Shown here: piece by piece, positions 52,528 through 63,573 of the stretch | Numbering within the stretch: the first letter of the stretch is position 1 | Layout of the letters: each line of letters begins with the position of its first letter | DNA from: Branchipolynoe longqiensis | Taxonomy: Eukaryota > Annelida > Polychaeta > Phyllodocida > Polynoidae | Reading direction: 5' to 3' | DNA length: 64,000 nucleotides | NCBI GenBank assembly: GCA_030323885.1 | Contig: CM059194.1 | Location: 26,322,363 to 26,386,362 of the forward strand | Made by a program: the position numbers and the translations under genes | Notes under the pieces: model-generated | The model's input: the letters and a program-made list of their open reading frames with translations, nothing else | What the model was told of the DNA's origin: nothing | Database searches by the model: none

Positions 52528-52939
52528 GAGAACCGAATGAGTTGAGCGTCCACTTCTCATGTGTCTCATACGTTGGGTCAAAGTGAAAGGTCCGGCCCTG
52601 GGCCTTTGCAGTATCGTCATGGAAGAACAGGAACGTAACACAGAGGTTTGGTGTGCAGGTGGACTTTACTTTACTATCAAACAGTACAGCTCGTATATTC
52701 TCCCATTCTCTTGACAAGTAACAACATGCTCCCTCCCACCAGCAGGCCCAACTCAATCCTGTAACACAACCTTCATTATCCTTATTCTATTTCAGGCTTA
52801 CTAGTTCCAGCTCAGAGTAAGCAGCTTTCCTCACAGTAGCCTGGAGCCCTCCCAGCTTTTGCACTCTGGCTCTATAACTCTTCATTAAAGTTTGGGCCTG
52901 CTGCACTAAGTTAACCCTTTCCCAACTATAGACTTTACA
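52528..52939 (-). repeat. LTR element 2, 5' LTR
   Basis: About 412 bp. It lacks the last three bases of the other LTR at its inner edge, where the deletion joins it to integrase. No target duplication is evident outside. Confidence 0.8.
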
Positions 52940-53882
52940 AAAGGTCACGCACGGGTCACCGTGCTGACGGTGTTCACACATCTATTACAGTGGGGTTCGA
53001 ACCCCAGGTTCAAACCCCAACAAATGAATTAAGCCAATGTCTCACAAACTGAGACTCGTCGCTACATATCCTAACGTTCGGCATATAATACTAGGCTAAG
53101 GGACCGTTCAAATAGTATGTACCACTATTTAGACAAATTTAAATTAGACACCTACGCATTACACATTGTAATGCTCTGCGACGCTAGACAATACCTGCCA
53201 CATAACGCTTGGAACTACACCCCCCAACCCCCTAAGCGTTCCATAATATTTTAATGTCCCTAAGGCAAGAAGCAGTTGAATGATGAAGACCAGTTGTCTG
53301 TGATTAAAACTACCCCTGCTTAATCAACGAGAGTGACCGAAAGAAAACAGAGACTTGAGGAGTGTTGGCAACCTGGAGGTACTGAGTTTCCTTGAGATTT
53401 TGTATTGCTTGTGTGGAAGCCGAGTGGCGGTAGCCGCAAACTTACTAAGGGGGTCTCAGGGCATGCCCCCTGAGAAAATTGATTTAAAACGGTTTTAATA
53501 TGGGCTATTTGAAAGCATTCCCAAGAGGTTATAGGCTCCTATTTTAGCATATGATTAACATGACATTTACTTGTATTTAATCAAAAGTAGAGCCTACATA
53601 CTAGACCTAAAGGATATGAATTAGACAAAAAAAAGCAAAAATAGTAACCAAAACATTCTCGATCCGTCACTCATGAGGTGACTGATCATAATCTTCTATT
53701 TCCGTGACTCCTCGGGGGAATTTCATGAAATTCGTGAGATTTTTGGGTCGATTTGATCCGTGACTGATGAGGTGACTGGGCGAACAATCAATTTCTTCGA
53801 CTCTCACGAAAATTTTGTGATCTCGAGTTGGCAACATTGTTTCGCTTTAAAAACTCCCGACCCTCACTTTACTTTGTTTCAG
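52940..53882. other. Non-coding, upstream intron of the candidate exon
   Basis: Nothing supported apart from the pyrimidine-rich splice acceptor at its end (cactttactttgtttcag, to 53,882). Confidence 0.5.
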
Positions 53883-54170
53883 CCATCAGCGGTGTCGTAC
53901 TACAAACTATTCCCGGAGGGATTGGCGACGTACCGTTAAAGTTCTACACTGACTTCAAGTACGGTGGAACAAGTGCGGACAGAGGCGCCATGCTGTTGGC
54001 TGCCTGCGTCACCTTATGCGTGGCCGCCACCGATTGCAGAGCCTTCGACTGGACCAGCACAAAATGCTTCACCATCACCGCCGGGGAGGTTGCCAAGGCG
54101 ACCATATGTTCGACGACCAGCTTGACTTCTGTGCCGGGAAACACTCACTACGCCATGATCCAGCGCTGTG
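53883..54170 (+). CDS. Candidate exon: cysteine-rich extracellular module (PAN/Apple-like)
   Basis: A 288-bp exon (96 codons) between a strong acceptor (ttactttgtttcag) and a donor (GTACGT at 54,171). Both ends are phase 1, as in mobile extracellular modules. It begins AISGVVLQTIPGG and carries six Cys: AACVTLC, TDCRAFDW, TKCF, ATIC, and QRC at the end. The C...C...DC.AF.W pattern resembles PAN/Apple-type domains of secreted or surface proteins. Ser/Thr/Gly content and lack of repeats suggest real coding sequence, the only good host-gene candidate here. Neighbouring exons are not found in the window, so the full protein is unknown. Confidence 0.6.
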
Positions 54171-55746
54171 GTACGTAGGTCTACCTTGGTTCTTCGCCAC
54201 AGTCGCATATACTTTAGACTTGGCACAAAGTATTACGTCATTGGAACCAGTGTACTATGTGTTCCTCCGCGCGTGCGCTACCCTGCAGCGGTGCCGTCAA
54301 GGTGTCAAGCTCATAAGCCATCAATTTACGGTTATATTGTGCAATAACTATATACCGGCACCTTACTTTGAGAGTTTTATTTGGATCATGTATGTTTAGG
54401 GAATGTAAATATCGACCCTGAAATAGATGCCCAGGATTGGTATGTTATACGCTTAATCCCTTAATGGCTTATGGGTTTAACACCTTGACGAATCCGCCGC
54501 TGAGTAGTGCATGCTGCGCGGAGAAAACACCCACACTGGTCCCTCCCTAGATGGCTTCCATATATGGTCCGATGACGTAATGCTTTGTGCCCATGATTGT
54601 CAATGATTTGACAATGCTTTTATTGTTACTCTGTCGACCCCTCAGAGGGTATGAGAGCAACAATATACCAGCATGGAATGAAAATCAAATAGTGACTCAA
54701 AATAGCATGTTCATGCAAGAAATGTTCAAGAATTTGTTTTACAAATATACATATCAATATATATCATATCGTAACTAAACAAGGGTATGGCTGCTTCCAA
54801 CTCGTACCACTACATATTTTAAAACACAAACTATTAGTAACCACTATTTAGGCTATTTAGGTGCAGAAGTATAGCAAGCACCCATATGTGTTTATAAGAG
54901 TCCTTTGACATTCAAATATGGGGGGTTGTTTAATGCATGTTTTACTGATAATAGACAATGTTGTAAAGACAAGCTAAATGCAGATTACATAAGAGTCTAT
55001 AATTTACGAAGGTGGAGTCATTAAGTAAGTAGTGGTAAAATTCTTTAATCAGAACGGGACGGGGTTAGCTCTTAATTCTATGAGGACAGTTCAGATAGGT
55101 TACGAATCAATCACTATGTTCATGTCTACACGCCGTTGTGCCAAATGTTATTTCTCATGTCCCGGCGACAAGTGGGCGGAACCCGAACCCTCAACCCTAT
55201 CATGTTATCTAATTCATAAGTGGTGTGGGTGGGTGGGGAAAACTGAATGCGTGTAGCATTTACTGCAGCCAGGCGGGTTGTGGTGGTTTGAACGAGACGG
55301 GGAAAGAACTCGTGACAGATTTGGCGGGAATTACGGCCGGTCGAGTCGGGTCGGATCGCCCCTAGCGGTAGTGGTGGAGTTACTGGTGGCGCCACCTATC
55401 GCCTCGTTATGGAAGGTTCTCCGCCCCGTAAATTACCCATGTTACGAGTAACATGCACAATTATAGATATAATGCCAAACCTAAAGTCTACGCGACTATG
55501 GCGGGGAACCAAGCCAGTCAGCCACCTAGCTTGGTTCCCAGCCATGAACAAGTAGCAGCGAACACACCGGACGCGGACGTCACGCGGTTCTCGCGTGGAC
55601 GGACAGTTAAGCTAGGGACAGACAGGACGCGTGCGTGACACGGGCGGAAAGTACAAATGGACAGCATGCCATTCTCACGCGGAAATAGTGAACACACGGA
55701 ATGTGTGTCACGCGTCTAATTTGCATGCTTAAACCTCTTTCTCTCT
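54171..55746. other. Non-coding, no assigned feature
   Basis: Nothing supported, except that 54,497-54,575 ('gcatgctgcgcgg', 'cactggtccctccctag') resembles 57,840-57,915, a small dispersed repeat. Confidence 0.5.
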
Positions 55747-55833
55747 ATCTCTATTTATCTCTCTCTATCTATTTCTCTATCTATCTGTCTATCTATCTAT
55801 TTGTCTATTTATCTCATCATCATCATCATGCTG
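55738..55833 (+). repeat. (CTAT)n / (ATC)n microsatellite
   Basis: Imperfect CTAT and TCTC tetranucleotides followed by (CAT)5. A related (CTAT)n run is at 56,288-56,333. Between the two, 55,834-56,285 is a ~450-bp segment that looks like an inserted repeat but has no visible ends. Confidence 0.85.
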
Positions 55834-56333
55834 TCGGTCGCGATGCGACAAAGACTGCTTTCATTACTTGACTGCCGCTCTCCATTTAGCTCTCTGCTAT
55901 GAGAGTTGCGTCCATGAGTCGGTCTTAATGTCTCTCAGCTTCAGACATTTCATGAAAGCTGCCTGCAAAAGTGTTGAAGTGCTGCTGGCTTTTGCAAGTT
56001 ACCAGCGGCACTCTCTCAGGGAGCAAATAGAGGTTTCACACCGGCAAGAACATGTCAAGACAGGCGCAAAACTATTTGTCCCTGCAGTGGCTGGTCGGGA
56101 GATGTTGGGAGTTCCATACATCAACCACCCTTAATGCTACCACAGTGACATGCTTTTCTGTTTAGGGTTTGCTCCCTTAGCCTTCGGTTCTGTCAAGAAC
56201 CTGTACCACAAGGCAGTGGTTTAGAACTCTGCAAGGCAGGGGCGTCAAACTCCCTGAGGTATTGCTATACCTGCATACCTTCGTTTTATCTATCTATCTA
56301 TATATCTATATACCTATATGTCTATCTATCTAC

Positions 56334-57545
56334 CCGACTTGACTTGACCCGACTTGACTTGACCCGACTTGACTTGACCCGACTTGACTTGACCTGACTT
56401 GACTTGACCCGACTTGGCTTCACCCGACTTGTCTTCACCCGACTTGACTTCACCCGACTTGACTTCACCCGACTTGGCTTCCCCCTACTTGACTTCACCC
56501 GACTTGACTTAATGCTAAGATTCCATATATGCGGTATGTGAATGCGAATGTGGAAAAAAATCGAAAAGCATGTAATGGCATAGTCATGCTTCCATATGTC
56601 CGAATGCGATTGCAAATGCGAATGCGAATGCAAATGTGGCAAATGGATCGACGCATGGATTGGTCAGTGCAAATGCGAATGCTGCTGCGTTTGCCATAGA
56701 AAAGAACAGTAACTTTGACTTTCTTTCACAAGTTTGGAGCAAATAAACCCTAAAATGGCATGGGTATCTTTTGTGTGTTTGTGTGTGATTAACGACCCCC
56801 AGCACAAAAGGTAGATATCGGCTATTGGGTCTCGGCATGGGTATCTATGCCGCATACTGCATTCGCATTCATATGCCTCATACAGCGTATATGGAATCTT
56901 AGCTTTACCCAACTTGACTTGACCCGACTTGACTTGACCCGACTTGACCTGACTTGACTTGACCCGACTTGACTTGACCCAACTTGACTTGACCCAACTT
57001 GACTTCACCCGACTTGGCTTCCCCCGACTTGGCTTCACCCGACTTGACTTCACCCGACTTGGCTTCACCCGACTTGACTTCACCCGACTTGACTTCACCC
57101 GACTTGACTTAATGCTAAGATTCCATATATGCGGTAGGTGAATGTGAATGCGGCAAAAAATCGAAAAGCATGTAATGGCATAGTCATGCTTCCATATGTC
57201 CGAATGCGATTGCGAATGTGAATGCGAATGCAAATGTGGCAAATGGATCGACGCATGGATCGATCGGTGCGAATGCGAATGCTGCTGCGTTTGCCATAGA
57301 AAAGAACAGTAACTTTGACTTTCTTTCACAAATTTGGAGCAAATAAACCCCAAAATGGTATGGGTATCTTTTTTGTGTGTGTTTGTGTTTAACGACCCCC
57401 CAGCACAAAAGGTAGATATCGGCTATTGGGTCTCGGCATGGGTATCTATGCCGCATACTGCATTCGCATTTGCATTCGCATGCCTCATACAGGGTATATG
57501 GAATCTTAGCTTTACCCGACTTGACTTCACCTGACTTTACTTCAC
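56334..57545. repeat. 600-bp tandem units, each with a 15-bp array and a fold-back segment
   Basis: 15-bp arrays (CCCGACTTGACTTGA and variants with TTCA) at 56,334-56,510, 56,905-57,110 and briefly 57,515-57,545 alternate with a ~395-bp spacer. The word AATGCTAAGATTCC starts at 56,511 and 57,111, so the period is exactly 600 bp. Each spacer begins and ends with inverted sequence (CTAAGATTCCATATATGCGG and its complement near 56,885) and holds GAATGC hexamer runs. Because 15 is a multiple of 3, long frames with a five-residue period appear; they are not genes. Confidence 0.85.
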
Positions 57546-57840
57546 GGGGCATGTGGCATGCAAATGCAAATGCGGCTTGCAGTACAGATATCAATGCACT
57601 TTTCGGTGTTTCTTTCAACAAATTTGTGAAGGAAAGTCAAAGCTACTGTTGCATTCACACTGATCAGTCTATGGGTCGATTCACTTGCCGCATTTGCATT
57701 CGCATTCACAATCGCGTTTGGACATATGGAAGCACTACAGTGCCTTTACATGCTTTTCCATTTTTTGCCGCATTGACATTTTGCATTCGCATACTGCATG
57801 CCGCGTATATGGAATATTACAGCTTGACAACACCGCCGCA
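57546..57840. repeat. Diverged relative of the 600-bp spacer
   Basis: Shares 'ttgtgaaggaaagtcaaag', 'gcatttgcattcgcattc', 'ggacatatggaagca' and 'catgcttttc' with the spacers but in inverted order and more diverged. Confidence 0.6.
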
Positions 57841-57939
57841 GAGTACTGCATGCCGCGCGCAGGAACAATACACTGGTCCCTCCCTACAGGTCTTCCATAT
57901 AGGCTATGGACCGATGTTGTAAATCTTTGTGCCACTTGC

Positions 57940-58413
57940 TGTCCGGTGTGGTGGTTTCAGCGTGTTCCCGTGCTCAGCCGTGTCCCGTTGCTTCTGCGCA
58001 TGCGCGGATTGCGCATCAAATCGGGTCACCCGAGTCACTTATTGGCGCATGCGCACATCCTACAAACTCGGGTCGAATAATCGAATACGCTTCTCCGCGC
58101 TGGGGTGGACAATTTTTTTTTTTTTTTTTAAATAACCGATAAGACTACAGCAAAATAGGATTTAAAGTATTTTATGATGGCCTAGTTTACCTATATTTCC
58201 ATTTAATTAATCTAAGTTATTCTTTTTTTGCACATGGCACGTGTATTTGTCGACTCCACTCGCCGTGTTCTATTTTAAATTCTGACGACTGGAATGACCC
58301 CAGTCGCCCGGGTAGTGTTAATCGATTACGGCCAATTCTGACGCATGCGCAGAAGCGAGGTACACGTCTGAGCACGGGAACACGCTGAAACCATCACACC
58401 GGACTCCACCTCG
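57940..58413. mobile_element. Fold-back element, family F3
   Basis: Arms 57,940-58,018 and about 58,335-58,413 are inverted copies. The left begins GTCCGGTGTGGTGGTTTCAG; the right, reverse complemented, begins GTCCGGTGTGATGGTTTCAG. A poly-T run (58,111-58,128) lies in the centre. No coding capacity. Confidence 0.75.
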
Positions 58414-58449
58414 ACCACACTTTTTCTATCTCCTCTCCGCTTCGCCGCA

Positions 58450-58735
58450 CTCCTCCATAAAAAGAGTTCAGGACCCAGGGGGAGTCGCCAAGCACTTCAC
58501 TTTCTACCTCTTATTCCATCCATGTCTCCGGCTCGCCAACTGGTCACCACAGGGCAAGGAGGCGGCACCTTTGATTCAACTCTCCTCAGTTCTCTTTCCT
58601 CTATACTACCTTTCTTTTTTCTTCTCCCGGGCTTATGCCTACTCCTCTCCCTGATGAAGGGAGTTGTTTGCTTGGGTTGGGCCCTTTTCCTTTTTCGATG
58701 TCTCAGCACAGCTACAATTGGACAGGAGTGAACTA
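58450..58735 (+). repeat. Dispersed repeat, family R3 (copy 2)
   Basis: Plus-strand match of 28,565-28,990. Pyrimidine-rich on this strand. Confidence 0.6.
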
Positions 58736-59421
58736 GTACTGCTCCAACAACTTGTTATTGTTGTAAAGAACCCCCACCCCTGCTTCTACAGCACTCCCCA
58801 CTGAAGTTAACTCTTCATCCTAACGGACCGATTTATCGGGGCCGTTTTTTAATTATTGCAATCCTGCAGCCTGTAACCGTCAAGGCTACAAACCACCCAC
58901 AAAGTCACGTGCTTTGTGCCAAACCTAAGGACTTGTCATGGCCCTGTCACACTACGACATAAAGCGCCAGCATAGGGACAACGTGAAAATAAATCTTACA
59001 CGTCAAAATTCTTGGCGTCATATGCAAATACGGGGCCAAGTTGGACGTCAATGCCACGTAGTTGACGTGAGCGTAACGTTGGTATAGCGTAGTCATAATG
59101 TGGTTCAACGAGTGAGGACAAAGGAATTATTAATTGTGTCAACGTGAGGCTAGCGAAACTCCAGCGTGCGTGACGCCAGCCTAGCATGACAGGAACAGCA
59201 GCTTAGCGTCGAGTGGGCATGATCACGCCCGCCCTAAAGTTGCCACGTCCAACTCAACCGTTTTTCCTGACGTAAGTCGACGTGACCCCACCAAGAGACT
59301 AGCATCATGTTGACGTGAGTCCAGCGTGGCCAGTATGATGGCAGCGCGTGCTTGACGCGCTCAGCATGAGCGGAATGTGGGCCGACGTGAGGAAAAGCAC
59401 CCAACCCACCCGCACCCTGGG

Positions 59422-59429
59422 TATAAATA
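59422..59429 (+). promoter_or_regulatory. TATA box of the MADF gene
   Basis: TATAAATA in 'gggtataaataagggcg', 46 bp upstream of the ATG at 59,468. Spacing allows transcription to start near 59,452. Confidence 0.7.
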
Positions 59430-59467
59430 AGGGCGCTGTGTTGCTCTCTCCTCACAACTTCTCCAGC

Positions 59468-60077
59468 ATGCCAGCCAAGAATACGCCCAGCTCCAGCTCC
59501 ACTGCCACCACTTCTTCAAACCCCCACTATGGGAGTGGAAGAGGGAAGGGGAGAAAGAGGATGACTGGTACACCACCAGCATCACCAGCATCACCAGCAT
59601 CACCAGCAGCAGCACCATCTCCACCATTTCCGATGGTCTCATCTTCTGCTCGCCCGGACACAGAGGAGACCATGGACACGCAGTCCCTGTTTCCTTCTTC
59701 TGCACATTCCCGTGCATCATCGGCAGCCTCCACCTCCTCCGCCTCACACCGTGTGCCAGGAAAAGGAAAAGGCAAGACGAGGAGGAGGTGCTGCTTGACT
59801 TTCTCCATGACACCCTGGTCATTTGGAACGTCAAGTTGATGGACTATCAGAGGACGACAAAAAAGGCAAGCTGTGGGAGGACTAGGCCCAGAAGATGGGG
59901 AGAACCGCGGCACATCTCCAGGGCTGGTTCAAATCCATGCGGGACAGCAACACCAGGCTTATTAAAAAGAAGAGCGGTGACGGGGCGCCTGAGCGGACTG
60001 AGAGGGAGCAGTGGATCCTGGACAAGTTTGGCTTTCTCAGCTCAGTCGTGCGGCACCGGCCGGAGCCCTGCAGAAGT
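59468..60077 (+). pseudogene. MADF-domain protein gene of Harbinger element, exon 1, broken
   Basis: Starts at the first ATG after the TATA box. Residues 1-100 are Ser/Pro/Ala-rich and disordered. A MADF (Myb/SANT-related) DNA-binding domain follows: VLLDFLHDTLVIWNVK (59,788 on), MGRTAAHLQGWFKSMRDS (59,895 on), and WILDKFGFLSSVV (about 60,012) line up with the aromatic/hydrophobic core of the fold. Three lesions: a frameshift at about 59,760-59,785, another in the A-run near 59,857, and an in-frame TAG near 59,883. A donor GTAAGT at 60,078 closes the exon. In active elements this protein brings transposase to the subterminal sites. Not functional here. Confidence 0.75.
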
Positions 60078-60365
60078 GTAAGTACTATATTTTTTCATTT
60101 GCATTCATGTGGATATTAATTTCTAATATTTTTATTTAATTATTCATGTATTTCCTTTAGATCTCATTGTGGACAAATTGTTTTAAATAGATAATGGCAA
60201 TATAATATGCAAGCATGTGGATTTATTTATTATTACCCTCATTGTGGATAAATGATTGTATATATTTAATGGCATTATTGTATGCAATCATGTGGATTAA
60301 TTTATTATTGCCCTCATTAAAGTCATGTTGTCTTGCATTCATTGTACTAATCTGTGTCTGAGCAG

Positions 60366-60745
60366 CAGATCGGGATGGAGCCCCCAACAACGACCCCTAC
60401 CCGAGGCCCGAGGCAAGGGGAACCAGTCGACGATGGAGGAGGACCTGCTTGATGTCCTGGAGCAATGCGTAGATGCCTCAGGCGACGTGTTGGACTGCCT
60501 AAGCATGCGCATGACCCAGAGGACCGCCTTCTCAAACTATGTGCGGGACTGTGTATCCACGATGACAAAGGGACAGTTCCACTATGCACGTTCCACATCA
60601 TCCTGTCGCAGGTGATGGAGTCGGAGGTGGCGGACGACGGGACTGTAATCTCGGGGCCGGCGCTGTCCTGGGTCTGTGCCCCCTCCCACCCCCATGACTC
60701 AGACCGTGCGTCCCCCCTCTCTGACATCCTACTCCTCTTTGTCTA
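60366..60745 (+). pseudogene. MADF-gene exon 2, broken
   Basis: Follows a 288-bp intron with an acceptor at about 60,362-60,368 (ctgagcagcag). The segment 60,433-60,600 codes for MEEDLLDVLEQCVDASGDV and TAFSNYVRDCVSTM, matching the C-terminal part of Harbinger MADF proteins, then shifts frame near 60,600 to a Ser/Pro-rich end. Two frames are needed to read it through. Confidence 0.6.
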
Positions 60746-60865
60746 ATACATCCTCTTCCCAGTCGCTGAGCGACGGGTACCAGCTGCACCCACACCACTG
60801 GTGACATCAACCACCAGCCGGAAGACCCTGGGCATCCCAAAGCGCAGACTACATGCAGCAATACA

Positions 60866-60920
60866 TGCTGCAGCCACTGCAGCCACTGCAGCCACTGCAG
60901 CCACTGCAGCCACTGCAGCC
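60866..60920 (+). repeat. 9-bp array (CTGCAGCCA)6
   Basis: Six tandem CTGCAGCCA units, giving Leu-Gln-Pro repeats in one frame. It lies in the 3' part of the MADF gene. Confidence 0.9.
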
Positions 60921-61175
60921 TGTGCCACTGCACCCTGCCCCAGGGCGGCCGATGCTGCAGGCCCCGACACTGGCAGCTTTGAGGTTCCCCGGACACACAA
61001 TGGGTCCACCCACACCGCAGCCTAGTTGGTCACCACAACAGCAGTCTGCAGCACACGCAAGTGGCAGCGCGTTAACATCGGCGTGGGTGGCGGTATGCCA
61101 GTGGGAACACCGACAGCCACTGACGGATTCCTGAATCTGTCCGGGCTGTCCGGCATATCAAGCGTGTCGAACCTG

Positions 61176-62290
61176 AACATTGAGTCGCAGCAGCTCTTTG
61201 TGGCAGGGGAGCTCGACACCCCCCAAGGGGCCAGGCCCAGGCCGCAGATAGTGAAAAGTGACCAGAACTGCATTCTCAAACTATGTGCGGGACGAAGGGC
61301 CGGAACCGTGTTATCAAATTACATGCGGGACGAAGGGCCAGAACCGCGATCTCACACTACATGCAGGACTGTTTATCCACTATGATGAAGGGCCAGTTCC
61401 ACCATGCGGACTACAATAAACATCATCCTGTCGCAGGTGATGGATTAGGAGATGGCGGACGACAGCACCGTAGTCTCGGGGCCGGCGCTGTCGTGGGTCT
61501 GCCCCCTTCCCGCCCCCATGACTCAGACCGTTTGGTCCCCCTCTGTGACGTCATGCTACTTCTTCGTCGAATACATCCTCTTGCCCGTCACCAAAGGAGG
61601 GGTACCAGCCGCACTCGTACCAGTGGCGACATCAACCACCAGCAGGAACACCCTGGGCCTGCCAATGCCTGGACTACATGCAGCAATACACATACGTGTC
61701 AAACGTGAACATCGAAGCGCAGGAACTCTTTCCGCCAGGGGAGCTCGACACCCCACCGAAGGGCCAGGGCCAGTCCCGTGATAAGTGATAAGTGAACAGA
61801 ACTGACAGTATTTATTGTGAAGTGGCAGCGTGTTAACGTTAGTGTGGCTCCTCAACCGTGGGCCTGCCAAAGCCTGGACTACATGCAACAATACACATAC
61901 ATGTCGAATGTGAACATTGAGGCGCAGGAGCTCTTTGCGCCAGGGGAGCTCGACACCCTCCCGAAGGGCCGGGGCCAGGCCGTGATAAGTGATAAGTGAA
62001 CAGAACTGACAGTATTTATTGTGAAGTGGCAGCGCATTAAACATTGAGGTGCAGGAGCTCTTTGCGCCAGGGGAGCTCGACACCCCCCTAAAGGGCCAGG
62101 GCCAGGCCCGTGATAAGTGATAAGTGATAAGTGAACAGAACTGACAGTATTTATTGTGTGCCTGCCTGTACATATGTATGTATTTGGTATTCTTTTTTCT
62201 GTTTTCATTTGTATGTCTTTTATTTCTTACTGTGTCACTGACAGTATTTATTGTGTGCCTGCCTGTACATATGTATATATTTGGTATGTG
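61176..62290 (+). repeat. Duplicated 3' part of the Harbinger element
   Basis: 'caggggagctcgacaccc' and its ~40-bp upstream neighbour recur at about 61,176, 61,708, 61,913 and 62,040, three times followed by 'gataagtgaacagaactgac' and 'agtatttattgtg'. A segment of exon 2 ('aaactatgtgcgggac') is copied at 61,275-61,440 in two further, partial versions. 'gtgcctgcctgtacatatg' occurs at 62,157 and 62,253. Repeated local duplication explains why no clean frame survives. Confidence 0.8.
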
Positions 62291-63573
62291 TGAGGAATCT
62301 GTAAACATTGGAGTAAATGAAAAACTTGTTGTATTGTAAACAAGATTTTGGCCGCTGAGTGTATTTCTTAGTAAACATTATCATATCATTATTATAATAA
62401 GTAATAAACAAGTCCCCCCAAAGAGAATTTAAATAAATAAGGCCTTTGCCAATATGGCATTATCTGAAAACACTTTCTTCTCCTCCCCTCCCCTTAAAAT
62501 AACTGACATAATAATCTTCCCCGTAAAGTCTTCCCCACGCAAATATATAACTGACATGTCAATTTGTCAGTATTAAATGTCATATGCTCTGATCCATGTT
62601 TTCCTGTTCGATCTCGCATTGTGGCTGAGGACAAGCTGACCAGGCGGCCGCAATCCCGGTAATGTATTACCGGGTGGCATCCTTCGTCATCTGACACCAT
62701 GTGAAAGTACAACGTCTGAACACTTTGACTTCTGGATACTGAATGGTGTATTCACGGCCTAGGGCACGCTTGACCCGCCGGCTAAACTTTCCATGATGTC
62801 ACCTCATTAGCATATACCTTTGTCTCAAACTCTGCATCTCGTTAACATATATTAGCCACACACCTATACGTCCATTACACATATATCACACCTTACTGCG
62901 GTAGCCTGAACAGAGTCAGAGGTGACTCTTTTATCTATGTGAATGATTGTGTAGCTGGACAGAAAGTTAGTTACTCTCGCCGCATTGTGGATAAGGGTTG
63001 AATCTTTTAAGTTTTATCCAACAGAAAGGTGTACAAATATAAAAAAAGTTGTGACATTTGATTTGTCCCGACTTGTCCGACAACCGTGTTCTTAGTCTTA
63101 GAAAACTATATTCAATTCAATACTTTTTTTCAGACCCCGCATTATGGCAGTTATATAAAGTGGAACATATCGGGGGTAGGGGGCCTACATACAAGTAGCC
63201 TAATAGTATGTGCACTACATTAGGCCTACTATCCATTATCAAAATGTCGGCCTACATACAATAGTTTGTACCAACACCTGCATATGGCAAAGGTAAATCT
63301 GAGATCACTCTCTTATTTTCACAAGTCCCTCTATTATTATATTTTCGAACTTGTCGAGTCTGGTGATAAATTTGAATATTAGATTCCTAATTTCAGCCTG
63401 GAAGGCTGGTACATCAATATTGGTAGGCTAAATAGCTACTAGCACTGTGATACCTATAGGTAGATAGAGTAATAACCTCATAAGGTCATTAGGCCTATAC
63501 ACTACATTCAGTTTTCTAATGCTATGCATTCTATAGTTCCACCAAATCTAGGCAGTCCTAAATAAATTGACCT
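62291..63573. other. Non-coding, no assigned feature
   Basis: AT-rich; no gene, array or element end that I can support. Confidence 0.5.

Larger units (their letters stand above)
49584..52939 (-). mobile_element. Env-bearing LTR retroelement 2, mostly deleted
   Basis: LTRs 49,584-49,980 (3') and about 52,528-52,939 (5') are similar over their length with several small indels, so this copy is older than element 1. On the minus strand both begin TGTAAAGTCT. The 5' LTR is joined directly to the middle of integrase: Gag, protease, RT, RNase H and half of integrase are gone. An integrase C-terminal part and a multiply broken Env remain. The integrase C-domain is related to that of element 1. Confidence 0.82.
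58940..62160 (+). mobile_element. PIF/Harbinger-like element, MADF gene retained, right end not found
   Basis: The left end (TGGCCCTGTCACACTACGAC at about 58,939) matches the family of small MITEs at 330, 5,805 and 13,724. The next 450 bp are full of ACGT words as in those MITEs. A TATA box and a MADF-domain gene follow. PIF/Harbinger elements carry a transposase and a Myb/MADF-like DNA-binding partner. No DDE transposase and no right terminal repeat can be seen; the 3' part is duplicated and decayed. This is the likely larger relative of the MITEs. Confidence 0.65.

Noticed and set aside
52337..52756. Frames spanning LTR element 2 and integrase
   Set aside because: They cross the deletion joint and shift between LTR and integrase sequence; not a fusion gene.
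55868..56134. 88-residue frame between two microsatellites
   Set aside because: Plausible composition but no splice sites, domain or element ends; not enough to call.
56322..57353. Frames with Ser-Ser-Arg-Val-Lys repeats
   Set aside because: Translation of a 15-bp tandem array; overlapping frames on both strands are equally open.
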